Source: Comamonadaceae bacterium OTU4NAUVB1
GTDB taxonomy: Bacteria > Pseudomonadota > Gammaproteobacteria > Burkholderiales > Burkholderiaceae_C
Direction of reading: 5' to 3'
Length of the DNA: 64,000 bases
Assembly: GCA_024372625.1 (NCBI GenBank)
Contig: CP099605.1
Location: 1,240,001-1,304,000, forward strand
Positions 9,055-17,436 of the stretch are shown piece by piece. The position numbers and the translations under genes are program-made. The notes below the pieces were generated by a model. It saw nothing but the letters and a program-made list of their open reading frames with translations. It searched no databases and was not told the origin of the DNA. Each line of letters starts with the position of its first letter. The stretch's first letter is position 1.

Positions 9055-9651
9055 TCAGCCCGCCATCAGCTTCTGCACCAGCTCGGCCGTGGTGGCGGCG
9101 GCGTACTTGCGCATCAGGCGCGCGCGGTGCAGCTCGACGGTGCGGTGGCTGATGCCCAGCACGCGGCCGATCTCCTTGGAGGTGAGGCCCTGCATGACCT
9201 GCGCGGCCACCTCGCGCTCGCGCGGCGTCAGCGCCGCCTTGGCGTGGCGGCGCGAGCCCAGGTCCTCGAAGGTCCAGATGCCCGACTCGTGCGGCCGGTC
9301 GCGGTTGAGCGCGTGGCCGGTGACGTGGCACCAGAAGGTCTCGCCGGCGAAGGCGCCGTGCAGGTCGCCCAGCCGGCGCATCATGCGGTGGTCGGCGTAG
9401 CGGCCGCTGGCGTTGAGGATCGGCACCAGGCGCCGGCCGATGCGCTCGAACTCCACCGCGCTCGGGTAGAGCACCCGCAGCGACCGGCCGATCAGCTCGG
9501 CCTTGGTCGCGCCGAACATCTCGCACAGGCGGGCGTTGCAGTCGAGGATGCCGCGTTCGCGCGAGAGCACCATGCCCACCGGCGCGTGCTCGAAGGCCAG
9601 GCGGTAGTCGATGCCGACGGCGGCGGTGGGGTCGTTCCGGGGGCTGTCCAT
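9055..9651 (-). CDS. PAS-LuxR transcriptional regulator
   Basis: The protein has 198 residues. An N-terminal PAS sensor (residues about 15-115, starting [15 protein letters not shown]) is joined directly to a LuxR/FixJ helix-turn-helix (about 135-195, [23 protein letters not shown] split over two helices). There is no receiver domain, so it probably senses a small ligand itself. It is divergent from scoAB, and a perfect palindrome lies 7 nt upstream of its own start codon. Control of ketone-body CoA transferase and of itself is a reasonable inference. No Shine-Dalgarno sequence is visible before ATG 9651, so the message may be nearly leaderless. Confidence 0.82.
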   Translation of the reverse strand: MDSPRNDPTAAVGIDYRLAFEHAPVGMVLSRERGILDCNARLCEMFGATKAELIGRSLRVLYPSAVEFERIGRRLVPILNASGRYADHRMMRRLGDLHGAFAGETFWCHVTGHALNRDRPHESGIWTFEDLGSRRHAKAALTPREREVAAQVMQGLTSKEIGRVLGISHRTVELHRARLMRKYAAATTAELVQKLMAG

Positions 9652-9658
9652 TACGAGT

Positions 9659-9682
9659 TACTACGTATGCGGGTACGTAGTA
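9659..9682. promoter_or_regulatory. 24-bp perfect palindrome, candidate operator of the PAS-LuxR regulator
   Basis: The arms TACTACGTA and TACGTAGTA are exact reverse complements separated by TGCGGG. The element lies in the divergent control region, 7 nt from the regulator start codon and 80 nt upstream of scoA. Size and symmetry suit a LuxR-type dimer. Function is inferred from position. Confidence 0.6.
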
Positions 9683-9762
9683 TCGTTCCAGGGTTTTCCG
9701 CATCGCGTCATTTCACTTTCCGCCCACCTCCAACCCCTCCAACTCGCAAGGACCTCGACCTC

Positions 9763-10578
9763 ATGGCGAACAAGATCTATCCCTCCGCCGAAGCGGCGCT
9801 CCAAGGCGTCGTCGCCGACGGGCAGACGCTGGCCGTCGGCGGCTTCGGCCTCTGCGGCATCCCCGAGGCGCTCATCGACGCCCTGCGCGACTCGGGCGCG
9901 AAGGACCTCACCTGCGTGTCCAACAACGCCGGCGTCGACGGCTTCGGCCTCGGCAAGCTGCTGGAGACGCGCCAGATCAAGAAGATGGTGGCGAGCTACG
10001 TGGGCGAGAACAAGGAGTTCGAGCGCCAGTACCTCGCCGGCGAACTCGAGCTGGAGTTCACGCCCCAGGGCACGCTGGCCGAGAAGCTGCGCGCCGGCGG
10101 CGCCGGCATTCCGGCCTTCTTCACCAAGACCGGCGTGGGCACGCAGGTCGCCGAAGGCAAGGAACTGCGCGAGTTCGATGGCGAGACCTACGTCATGGAG
10201 CACGCCATCGTGCCCGACGTGTCGCTGGTCAAGGCCGACGTCGCCGACAAGTCCGGCAACCTGCGCTTCCGCCTGACGGCGCGCAACTTCAACCCGGCCG
10301 CCGCGATGGCCGGCAAGGTCTGCATCGTGGAGGTGGAGCGCATCGTCGAGGTCGGCGAGCTCGCGCCCGACGACATCCATCTGCCGGGCATCTACGTGCA
10401 CCGCATCGTGCTCAACGCCCACCCGGAGAAGCGCATCGAGAAGCGCACCGTGAGCGCCGCCGCCCCGGTCGACGTCGAGGCCGCCAAGGTCGAGGCGCAG
10501 GCCGTGATCGCCCAGGCCGCCGTCATCGACGAGATGCCCGTGCCCACCGTCCCCGCCAACCAATCGCAAGGAGCCTGA
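9763..10578 (+). CDS. scoA: succinyl-CoA:3-ketoacid-CoA transferase subunit A
   Basis: This 271-residue alpha subunit of a class I CoA transferase activates acetoacetate using succinyl-CoA. The glycine-rich CoA-binding segment [14 protein letters not shown] near residue 26 and FFTKTGVGT near 122 are diagnostic. AAGGA sits 10 nt before ATG 9763, which fixes the start. It is followed after 2 nt by scoB. The C-terminal 30 residues, rich in Ala and Val, are longer than in many homologues. The pathway is ketone-body or poly-hydroxybutyrate degradation, feeding acetoacetyl-CoA to thiolase (encoded elsewhere). Confidence 0.93.
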   Translation: MANKIYPSAEAALQGVVADGQTLAVGGFGLCGIPEALIDALRDSGAKDLTCVSNNAGVDGFGLGKLLETRQIKKMVASYVGENKEFERQYLAGELELEFTPQGTLAEKLRAGGAGIPAFFTKTGVGTQVAEGKELREFDGETYVMEHAIVPDVSLVKADVADKSGNLRFRLTARNFNPAAAMAGKVCIVEVERIVEVGELAPDDIHLPGIYVHRIVLNAHPEKRIEKRTVSAAAPVDVEAAKVEAQAVIAQAAVIDEMPVPTVPANQSQGA

Positions 10579-10580
10579 AC

Positions 10581-11225
10581 ATGCCCTGGACCCAAGACCA
10601 GATGGCCGCGCGCGCGGCCCAGGAACTCGAGGACGGCTTCTACGTGAACCTCGGCATCGGCATCCCGACGCTGGTGGCGAACTTCGTGCCCAAGAACAAG
10701 GAGGTCTGGCTGCAGAGCGAGAACGGCATGCTGGGCATCGGCGCCTTCCCGACCGAGGACGCGGTCGACGCCGACCTCATCAACGCCGGCAAGCAGACCG
10801 TCACCACGCTGCCGGGCTCGGCCATCTTCGGCAGCCACGAGAGCTTCGCGATGATCCGCGGCGGCAAGATCAACCTGTCGATCCTGGGTGCCATGCAGGT
10901 GAGCGCCCAGGGCGATCTCGCCAACTGGATGATCCCCGGCAAGATGGTCAAGGGGATGGGCGGCGCCATGGACCTGGTGGCCGGCGTCAAGCGCGTGATC
11001 GTGCTGATGGAGCACGTCGCGCGCAAGAAGGACGGCACCCAGGACCTGAAGATCCTGACCCAGTGCACCCTGCCGCTCACGGGGGTGGGCGTGGTCGACC
11101 GCATCATCACCGACCTGGCGGTGATCGACGTCACGCCCGAGGGCCTGAAGGTGGTCGAACTGGCCGATGGCGTCACCTTCGAGGCCTTGCAGGAAAAGAC
11201 CGGCGCGCCGCTCATCGCTCCCTGA
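10581..11225 (+). CDS. scoB: succinyl-CoA:3-ketoacid-CoA transferase subunit B
   Basis: The 214-residue beta subunit carries the catalytic glutamate in the SENGMLGIG motif near residue 50, which forms the covalent CoA thioester intermediate. The N-terminal [12 protein letters not shown] and the C-terminal [10 protein letters not shown] are typical. It begins 2 nt after the scoA stop, so both are co-transcribed and coupled. Length matches the family. Confidence 0.94.
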   Translation: MPWTQDQMAARAAQELEDGFYVNLGIGIPTLVANFVPKNKEVWLQSENGMLGIGAFPTEDAVDADLINAGKQTVTTLPGSAIFGSHESFAMIRGGKINLSILGAMQVSAQGDLANWMIPGKMVKGMGGAMDLVAGVKRVIVLMEHVARKKDGTQDLKILTQCTLPLTGVGVVDRIITDLAVIDVTPEGLKVVELADGVTFEALQEKTGAPLIAP

Positions 11226-11783
11226 GCGGCCGTTTTTCTCCCGCCCGGCAGCGGCACCGGGCGGGCCGCCGCGTCGCTCGACGCGACGGTCGGCCGGAGC
11301 GCCCGCGGGCCTTCGCGGCCACTTCCCTCGCTTCCTCCCTTCCTCGTTCCCGTCTTCGCGGTTCGTCCGTCGCCGGTGTCGCAACGGACGGCGTCGCTCG
11401 CAATTCCGCACAATTCCCGGCGCCGTATTCGAATTGCCGGAACACCGTCGATCGGCACCTCGCCGAATTGCTCCCGGCAATCGGCGTGCCCGTGTAACGC
11501 GTCCGCGACATCAATTGGGATCAATTCCGAGAATTCGGAAGAAGATATTTCTATTCGCGATCGGCCGGTCGGGAAGGCATCGTTCGAGAGGCCGTTTCTC
11601 CTCGAAGAACCCTGTCCCTTCCGGGAGTGTGGGGCATACTGCCGGGCCGTGCACGAAATTCGCGGGACGTTGCCGGAATTGATCATCGGCAATTTCCCGG
11701 AACCGAATTGATCGGGCGCATCGACGCGTGATAACGATCGCGGAATTGAATGGCAAGACATCGAATAAGAAGGAGGATTTTCC
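11226..11783. other. AATT-rich non-coding stretch upstream of VpsR-like regulator
   Basis: About 560 nt contain no gene I can support. The several overlapping open frames here have no similarity or consistent codon use. The distinctive content is a cluster of about eleven AATT-centred hexamers (CAATTC, GAATTG, CAATTG, GAATTC) between about 11400 and 11750, far more than expected in this GC-rich sequence. They could be binding sites for a regulator or an AT-rich target of a nucleoid silencer. No terminator with a T-run follows scoB. Confidence 0.5.
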
Positions 11784-11924
11784 GTGTCGCATGTGAAAAC
11801 CGGATGGCCCGGATGCATCGGAGCCGCACCGTCATCGGCGTCGCCGGCGCCGTTTTCCCTGGCCGCGTTCCTCTCCGCATCGACCCCGCGTCGGCGTTTT
11901 GCACGCCGCGCGCGGTCGCGCTAG
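11784..11924 (+). CDS. possible 46-residue leader peptide before VpsR-like gene
   Basis: A perfect AAGGAGG (11770-11776) lies 7 nt before GTG 11784, opening a 46-codon frame that ends 18 nt before the next gene's ATG. The peptide starts MSHVKTGWPG, has a short hydrophobic middle (FSLAAFLSA) and an Arg-rich tail. This is the best ribosome-binding site in the neighbourhood, better than that of the regulator itself. It could be a small protein or a leader whose translation couples to the regulator. There is no homology support; the GTG may instead be chance in GC-rich DNA. Confidence 0.35.
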   Translation: MSHVKTGWPGCIGAAPSSASPAPFSLAAFLSASTPRRRFARRARSR

Positions 11925-11942
11925 CGCGTGGAGGCGCACGCC

Positions 11943-13319
11943 ATGGCGGCGCGCAAGGTCCTGTGCATCGCACCGGCCTGGCGCCCCGCGGACGTGGACG
12001 CGGCGTTGCGGGCCGACGGCTGGGACGTGGCCTGGGCGGACGACCTCGCGGGCGCGCAGCGCCTGCAGGGCGCGTTCCAGGCGCGGTTGTGCCTGCTGCT
12101 GCTCGATCGCGTGGACACCGCGCTGGTCCGGCAGATCGGCGCGGCCGTGCACGCGATCGCGGACGTGGAATGGATCGCCGCGATGCCGCCGGAGGCGATG
12201 GCGCCGCCGGAGTTGCGCGAACTGCTGCTCGACGTCTTCCTCGACTTCCACGTCGGGCCGATCCAAGGCGACGTCCTGCTGCCGATGCTCTCGCACGCCC
12301 ACCGCCGCGCGCTGCTGCGGGCCTCGCTGCGCGACGCGCCGGTGGGCGAATCGACCAACGACCTGGGACTGATCGGGCGCAGCCCGGCCATGACGCTGCT
12401 GCGTCGACAGATCGTCAAGCTGGCCGCGACCGACGCGCCGGTGCTGATCGACGGCGAGCGCGGCACCGGCAAGGAGCGGGTGGCGCGGGCGATCCACGAG
12501 CGCTCGGCGCGCGCGGACCGGCCCTTCGTCGCGGCGCACTGCGGCGCGTGGCCCGCCGCCGAGGTCCGCCTGGAGGTCTTCGGCGCGGACGCGGTCGCGC
12601 GCCCGTTCGGCACGGGCGACGGCGCGGCCGAGGCCACGGGCGGCCTGCTCGCCGCCGCGCGGGAGGGGACGCTCTTCCTGGACGGGGTCGAGCGCCTGCC
12701 GGCGGACGCGCAGGCCCGCCTGCTGCGCCTGCTCCAGGATCGCACGGAGCGGCGCCTGGGCATGGGCCCGGCGGTGGCGGACGCGTCGGACGCGCGCGTG
12801 ATCGCCGCCTCGCAGCTCCAGCTGTCGCAGGCGGTGGCGCAGGGCCGGTTCCGGGAGGACCTGTTCGACCGGCTCGACGTGCTGTCGATCACGGTCCCGC
12901 CGCTGCGCGAGCGCAAGGACGACATCGCGCTGCTGGCACGCCACTGCCTCCAGCACTGCGCCGACGAGCGCCGGACGCGCGTCGAGGGCTTCAGCCGGCA
13001 GGCGATCGACGCCATGGTGGCGCACGACTGGCCGGGCAACGTGCGCGAACTCTGCAACCGCGTGCAGCGGGCGGTGGTGATGACCGATCGCCGCCTCATC
13101 TCGGCGTCGGACCTCGAACTCGGCCTGTCGGGCGAGCGCGGCGCGGCCCCGCACATGGACCTGGACGCCGCGCGCATGCGCGCCGAGCGCGAGGCCATCC
13201 GCATGGCGCTGGCGCGCGGCGGCCACAACATCTCGCGCGCGGCGCGCGAACTCGGCATCTCGCGCATGACGCTCTACCGGCTGATGGCCAAGCACCGCGT
13301 CGCCGGCGCCGACGCCTGA
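11943..13319 (+). CDS. sigma-54-activator-like regulator of VpsR type, degenerate AAA+ domain
   Basis: The 458-residue protein has three parts: a short receiver-like N-domain (about 1-120) without the phosphoacceptor context, an AAA+ domain (about 135-385), and a Fis-type helix-turn-helix (about 425-452, ending TLYRLMAKH). Walker A is intact (GERGTGKE near 170). Walker B reads LFLDGVERL instead of the usual LDEI/V, so the catalytic acidic residue is Gly. The GAFTGA loop that contacts sigma-54 is missing; the equivalent region reads GTGDGAAEATGG. R-finger segment FREDLFDRLDV is kept. Such loss is known in VpsR/TyrR-type regulators that act on sigma-70. GTG 11928 is an alternative start. Confidence 0.8.
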   Translation: MAARKVLCIAPAWRPADVDAALRADGWDVAWADDLAGAQRLQGAFQARLCLLLLDRVDTALVRQIGAAVHAIADVEWIAAMPPEAMAPPELRELLLDVFLDFHVGPIQGDVLLPMLSHAHRRALLRASLRDAPVGESTNDLGLIGRSPAMTLLRRQIVKLAATDAPVLIDGERGTGKERVARAIHERSARADRPFVAAHCGAWPAAEVRLEVFGADAVARPFGTGDGAAEATGGLLAAAREGTLFLDGVERLPADAQARLLRLLQDRTERRLGMGPAVADASDARVIAASQLQLSQAVAQGRFREDLFDRLDVLSITVPPLRERKDDIALLARHCLQHCADERRTRVEGFSRQAIDAMVAHDWPGNVRELCNRVQRAVVMTDRRLISASDLELGLSGERGAAPHMDLDAARMRAEREAIRMALARGGHNISRAARELGISRMTLYRLMAKHRVAGADA

Positions 13320-13328
13320 GGGGCGGCC

Positions 13329-14240
13329 TCAGGCCGGCGGTGTCGCGGGCGCGGGGGGCAGGAGCGCGTCGCGCTGCGCGGCCACCGTCTCGCGCACGAA
13401 GGCCCAGGCCGCCTGCAGGCGCGCGACGTGCCGGGTCTCCTCGGGCATCGACATCCAGAAGGTGCGCGTGAAGCTCGCCTGCGCCGGCAGCACGGCGCGC
13501 AGCGTCGGGTCGCGCCCGGCGACGAAGGCCGGCAGCACCGCGATGCCGGCGCCGGCGGCCACGGCGGCGTGCTGCGCCAGGATGCTGGTGCTGCGCAACG
13601 CGAAGGCCTCCGGCCGGCCCAGTTCGTCGAGGTAGTGCAGCGCCTTGCTGAAAAGCAGGTCGTCGACGTAGCTGACGAAGCGGTGGCCGCGCAGGTCCTC
13701 GCGCGAGGCGATGGGCGGGTGCGCGGCGAGGTAGGTCTCGGACGCGTAGAGGCGCAGCGCGTAGTCGCACAGCCGGGTCACCACCACCGGCCCGCGCGCC
13801 GGGCGCTCCAGCGAGATCACGATGTCGGCCTCGCGCCGCGACAGGTTGACCAGGCGCGGCAGGGCCAGCAGGTCGATCACCAGCCTCGGATGCGTGCGCG
13901 CGAACAGGGCCAGCCGGGGCGCCAGCACGACGGCGCCGAATCCCTCGGTGGCGCCGATGCGCACCACGCCCGCGAGGCCCTCGGGCGAGGACGGCGCCGC
14001 GCGCTCGATGCGGCGGAACGCCGTCTCCATGGCCTCGACCTGCGGCTGCAGGGCGCGCCCGGCCTCGGTCAGCCGGTGGCCGTCGGCCTCGCGCGTGAAC
14101 AGGGGGGCGCCGACCTGCTTCTCCAGCGCCTGGATGCGCCGGGCGACCGTCGTGTGGTCGACCGCCAGACCGCGCGCGGCGCTCTGCAGCGTGCCGGAGC
14201 GGGCGAGTTCGAGGAAGAAGCGCAGGTGGTCCCAGTCCAT
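13329..14240 (-). CDS. LysR-family transcriptional regulator
   Basis: The protein has 303 residues. An N-terminal winged helix-turn-helix (residues 1-60, MDWDHLRFFLELARSGTL) with the atypical signature AVDHTTVARRIQALEKQ is followed by a substrate-binding-like effector domain (about 90-295). It is divergent from the valine-degradation operon with a 117-nt shared control region, the standard arrangement for a LysR activator of that operon. ATG 14249 would add three residues. The effector may be a valine-pathway intermediate (inference). Confidence 0.88.
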   Translation of the reverse strand: MDWDHLRFFLELARSGTLQSAARGLAVDHTTVARRIQALEKQVGAPLFTREADGHRLTEAGRALQPQVEAMETAFRRIERAAPSSPEGLAGVVRIGATEGFGAVVLAPRLALFARTHPRLVIDLLALPRLVNLSRREADIVISLERPARGPVVVTRLCDYALRLYASETYLAAHPPIASREDLRGHRFVSYVDDLLFSKALHYLDELGRPEAFALRSTSILAQHAAVAAGAGIAVLPAFVAGRDPTLRAVLPAQASFTRTFWMSMPEETRHVARLQAAWAFVRETVAAQRDALLPPAPATPPA

Positions 14241-14276
14241 GGCGCGCATTCTGCATTCCCGCAAAGCGGCAACGCG

Positions 14277-14300
14277 TTTGTGTCTATTGCCATCGCAAAA
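14277..14300. promoter_or_regulatory. candidate LysR box in lysR-mmsA divergent region
   Basis: TTGC (14287-14290) and GCAA (14295-14298) form a short dyad inside a larger TTTG...CAAA symmetry. A further TGCAAAG lies at about 14302-14308. T-N11-A type symmetry in the gap between a lysR gene and its divergent operon suggests the operator. The call rests on symmetry and place only. Confidence 0.4.
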
Positions 14301-14357
14301 GTGCAAAGCTAGCATGGCCCGCATTCCGTGATCCCGCCAACGAAAGAGACATTCCCC

Positions 14358-15881
14358 ATGGACGCCACCACCACGCCGACCGTCGAGGTCGCCACCGTCA
14401 AGCTGCTGATCGGCGGCAAGTTCGTCGAATCGACCACCACCGAATGGCGCGACGTCGTCAATCCGGCCACCCAGGAGGTGCTCGCGCGCGTGCCCTTCGC
14501 GACCGCCGACGAGGTCGATGCGGCCGTGGCCTCGGCGCAGGGCGCGTTCAAGACTTGGCGCAAGACGCCCGTGGGCGCGCGTTCGCGCATCTTCCTGAAG
14601 TACCAGCAGCTCATCCGCGAGCACATGGGCGAGCTCGCCGCCATCCTGACGGCCGAGCAGGGCAAGACCCTGCCCGACGCCGAGGGCGATGTCTTCCGCG
14701 GGCTGGAGGTGGTCGAGCACGCATCGGGCATCGGCAACCTGCAGCTCGGCGAGCTGGCCAACAACGTCGCCAACGGCGTCGACACGTACACGCTGCTGCA
14801 GCCGCTGGGCGTGTGCGCGGGCATCACGCCGTTCAACTTCCCGGCCATGATCCCGCTGTGGATGTTCCCGATGGCCATCGCCACGGGCAACACCTTCGTG
14901 CTCAAGCCCTCCGAGCAGGACCCGATGGTCACCATGCGCCTGTGCGAGCTGGCGCTCGAGGCCGGCGTGCCCCCGGGCGTGCTCAACGTCGTGCATGGCG
15001 GCGAGGCGGTGGTCAACGCCATCTGCGACCACCCCGACATCAAGGCGATCTCCTTCGTCGGCTCGACCAGGGTCGGCACCCACGTCTACCACCGCGCCTC
15101 GGCCACCGGCAAGCGCGTGCAATGCATGATGGGCGCGAAGAACCACGCCATCGTGATGCCCGACGCCAACAAGGAGCAGACCCTGAACGCGCTGGCCGGC
15201 GCGAGCTTCGGCGCCGCCGGGCAGCGCTGCATGGCGGTGTCGGTGGCGGTGCTGGTGGGCGAGGCGCGAGACTGGGTGCCCGACCTGGTGGCCAAGGCGA
15301 AGACGCTCCGGATCGGCGCCGGGACCGACAAGGGCGTCGACGTCGGCCCGCTGGTGTCCTGCGCCGCCTACGAGCGCGTCAACGGCCTGATCGAACGCGG
15401 GGTGGCCGACGGCGCCACGCTGGCCCTGGACGGCCGCAACCCCACCGTGCCGGGCTACGAGCGCGGCAACTTCGTCGGCCCGACCGTGTTCGCCGACGTC
15501 GTGCCCGGCATGACGATCTACGAGCAGGAGATCTTCGGCCCCGTGCTGTGCACGGCCAACGCGGAGACCCTGGACGAGGCCATCGCCATGATCAACGACA
15601 ATCCCAACGGCAACGGCACGGCGATCTTCACGCAGTCCGGCGCCGCGGCGCGACGCTTCCAGGAGGAGATCGACGTCGGCCAGGTCGGCATCAACGTGCC
15701 GATCCCGGTGCCGGTGCCGATGTTCTCCTTCACCGGCTCGCGCGCCTCCAAGCTCGGCGACCTCGGCCCCTACGGCAAGCAGGTGGTCATGTTCTACACG
15801 CAGACCAAGACCGTGACGGCGCGCTGGTTCGACGACGCCAGCCTGGGCCAGGGCGTCAACACGACCATCAGCCTGAAGTGA
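14358..15881 (+). CDS. mmsA: methylmalonate-semialdehyde dehydrogenase (CoA-acylating)
   Basis: This 507-residue aldehyde dehydrogenase family member converts methylmalonate semialdehyde plus CoA and NAD+ to propionyl-CoA and CO2, the last step of valine degradation. The catalytic Cys is in [10 protein letters not shown] near residue 291, the NAD-binding SFVGSTRVG near 235, and PFNFPAM near 158, all typical of MmsA. ATG 14358 sits after a weak GAGAC. It heads an operon with the acyl-CoA dehydrogenase, HIBYL-CoA hydrolase and mmsB. Its stop overlaps the next GTG start (GTGA). Confidence 0.94.
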   Translation: MDATTTPTVEVATVKLLIGGKFVESTTTEWRDVVNPATQEVLARVPFATADEVDAAVASAQGAFKTWRKTPVGARSRIFLKYQQLIREHMGELAAILTAEQGKTLPDAEGDVFRGLEVVEHASGIGNLQLGELANNVANGVDTYTLLQPLGVCAGITPFNFPAMIPLWMFPMAIATGNTFVLKPSEQDPMVTMRLCELALEAGVPPGVLNVVHGGEAVVNAICDHPDIKAISFVGSTRVGTHVYHRASATGKRVQCMMGAKNHAIVMPDANKEQTLNALAGASFGAAGQRCMAVSVAVLVGEARDWVPDLVAKAKTLRIGAGTDKGVDVGPLVSCAAYERVNGLIERGVADGATLALDGRNPTVPGYERGNFVGPTVFADVVPGMTIYEQEIFGPVLCTANAETLDEAIAMINDNPNGNGTAIFTQSGAAARRFQEEIDVGQVGINVPIPVPVPMFSFTGSRASKLGDLGPYGKQVVMFYTQTKTVTARWFDDASLGQGVNTTISLK

Positions 15882-16291
15882 GCGGCGCACCGCGACGACC
15901 GGCGACGGCGGTGGCGGCGGCGCGCGCGCTGGCCGTCCTGGTGCTGTGCGGCGCCGGGCTCGCCGGCGCGGCCGACGACGCCGATCCGTCCGCCTGCCGG
16001 CCCGACGGCAACCAGCAGCAGATGAACGCCTGCGCCGTGCGCGACTTCCGCGCCGCCGACGCCGCGCTCAACATCCGCTACCGCGAGGTCATGGCCGAGC
16101 TGCCCACCGCGCCGCGCGTCGCGTTGCGCAAGGAACAGCGCGACTGGCTGCGTCGGCGCGACCCCGCCTGCAAGACCGAGGCACGCGCCAGCGAGGGCGG
16201 CTCGATCTGGCCGCTCGTGTTCCACGCCTGCCTGGAGAAGGCGAGCCGCGAACGAACCACCGAACTCGAAGCCTGGAAGGGCCGCCGATGA
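15878..16291 (+). CDS. LprI-like (DUF1311) exported small protein
   Basis: This 137-residue protein starts at GTG 15878, overlapping the mmsA stop, and its own TGA overlaps the next ATG, so it is locked into the valine operon. A signal peptide ends near residue 33 (GAGLAGAA). The mature part has the lysozyme-inhibitor LprI layout: QQQMNACA, then [13 protein letters not shown], then [13 protein letters not shown] with paired Cys, and [16 protein letters not shown]. Four cysteines are placed for two disulfides. LprI proteins block lysozyme or have unknown envelope roles; why one sits in a catabolic operon is unclear. Confidence 0.8.
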   Translation: MSGAPRRPATAVAAARALAVLVLCGAGLAGAADDADPSACRPDGNQQQMNACAVRDFRAADAALNIRYREVMAELPTAPRVALRKEQRDWLRRRDPACKTEARASEGGSIWPLVFHACLEKASRERTTELEAWKGRR

Positions 16292-17436
16292 ATTTCGAAC
16301 CGTCCGAGGAACAGCTCGCCTTCGCGCAGACCGCGCGCGACTTCGCCGCCGCCGAGTTCGCGCCGCACGCCGCGCGCTGGGACGCCGAGTCCGTTTTCCC
16401 GCGCGAGGCCATCGCGAAGGCCGGTGAACTGGGGCTGTGCGGCCTCTACGCGCCGGAGCGCATCGGCGGCCTCGCGCTGCCGCGCCTGGACGCCACGCTG
16501 GTGTTCGAGGAGATGGCCGCGGTCGACCCGTCGACCACCGCCTTCCTCACGATCCACAACATGGTCGCCTGGATGCTGGGCACCTGGGGCGGCGACGCCG
16601 TGCGCGAGCGCTGGGGCGAGGACCTCGCGAGCGGGCGCCGGCTCGGCTCCTATTGCCTGACGGAGCCGGGCGCGGGCTCCGACGCGGCCGCGCTGAAGAC
16701 GCGGGCGCGCCGCGACGGCGACGCCTGGGTCGTCGACGGCGGCAAGGCCTTCATCTCCGGCGCCGGCGCGACCGACGTGCTGATCGTCATGGCGCGCACC
16801 GGCGGCGGCGGGGGCGGCGGGGTCTCGGCCTTCGCGGTGCCGGCCGACGCGCCCGGCGTGAGCTACGGCAAGAAGGAACACAAGATGGGCTGGAACAGCC
16901 AGCCCACGCGCACCATCGCCTTCGACGGCGTGCGCGTGCCGGCGGACCACCTGCTGGGCGCCGAGGGCGAGGGCTTCCGCATCGCCATGAAGGGGCTCGA
17001 CGGCGGACGCGTCAACATCGCGACCTGTTCGGTCGGCGCGGCCCAGGGGGCGCTCGACGCCGCGCGCGCCTACCTGCACGACCGCAGGCAGTTCGGCCAG
17101 CCGCTCGCGAGCTTCCAGGCGCTGCAGTTCAGGTTCGCCGACATGGCGACCGAACTCGTCGCCGCGCGGCAGATGGTGCGCCTGGCCGCGAGCAAGCTCG
17201 ACGCCGCGCATCCCGACGCCTCCACCTACTGCGCGATGGCCAAGCGCTTCGCCACCGACGTCGGCTTCAAGGTCTGCAACGACGCCCTGCAGCTGCATGG
17301 CGGCTACGGCTACCTGGCCGACTTTCCGCTGGAGCGGCTGGTGCGCGACACGCGCGTGCACCAGATCCTCGAAGGCACCAACGAGATCATGCGGGTCATC
17401 GTGGCGCGCAAGGTCCTCGACAAGGACATCCGATGA
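16288..17436 (+). CDS. acyl-CoA dehydrogenase, probable isobutyryl-CoA dehydrogenase
   Basis: The 382-residue flavoprotein has the standard acyl-CoA dehydrogenase order: N-helical domain, beta-domain with YCLTEPGAGSD near residue 128, and C-helical domain with RQFGQPLASFQALQF near 267. HQILEGTNEIMRVI near 360 carries the catalytic Glu position used by isobutyryl-CoA dehydrogenases. It oxidises isobutyryl-CoA to methacrylyl-CoA, passing electrons to ETF. The assignment to valine rather than fatty acids rests on the neighbours mmsA, HIBYL-CoA hydrolase and mmsB. ATGA overlaps at both ends show translational coupling. Confidence 0.88.
   Translation: MNFEPSEEQLAFAQTARDFAAAEFAPHAARWDAESVFPREAIAKAGELGLCGLYAPERIGGLALPRLDATLVFEEMAAVDPSTTAFLTIHNMVAWMLGTWGGDAVRERWGEDLASGRRLGSYCLTEPGAGSDAAALKTRARRDGDAWVVDGGKAFISGAGATDVLIVMARTGGGGGGGVSAFAVPADAPGVSYGKKEHKMGWNSQPTRTIAFDGVRVPADHLLGAEGEGFRIAMKGLDGGRVNIATCSVGAAQGALDAARAYLHDRRQFGQPLASFQALQFRFADMATELVAARQMVRLAASKLDAAHPDASTYCAMAKRFATDVGFKVCNDALQLHGGYGYLADFPLERLVRDTRVHQILEGTNEIMRVIVARKVLDKDIR

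Noticed and set aside
11376..11792. Overlapping open frames of 93-111 codons on both strands
   Set aside because: No ribosome site, no recognisable motif, and strong bias from the repeated AATT hexamers.
11832..13295. 487-codon open frame opposite the VpsR-like gene
   Set aside because: Shadow of the regulator; no motifs and Arg/Ala-rich.
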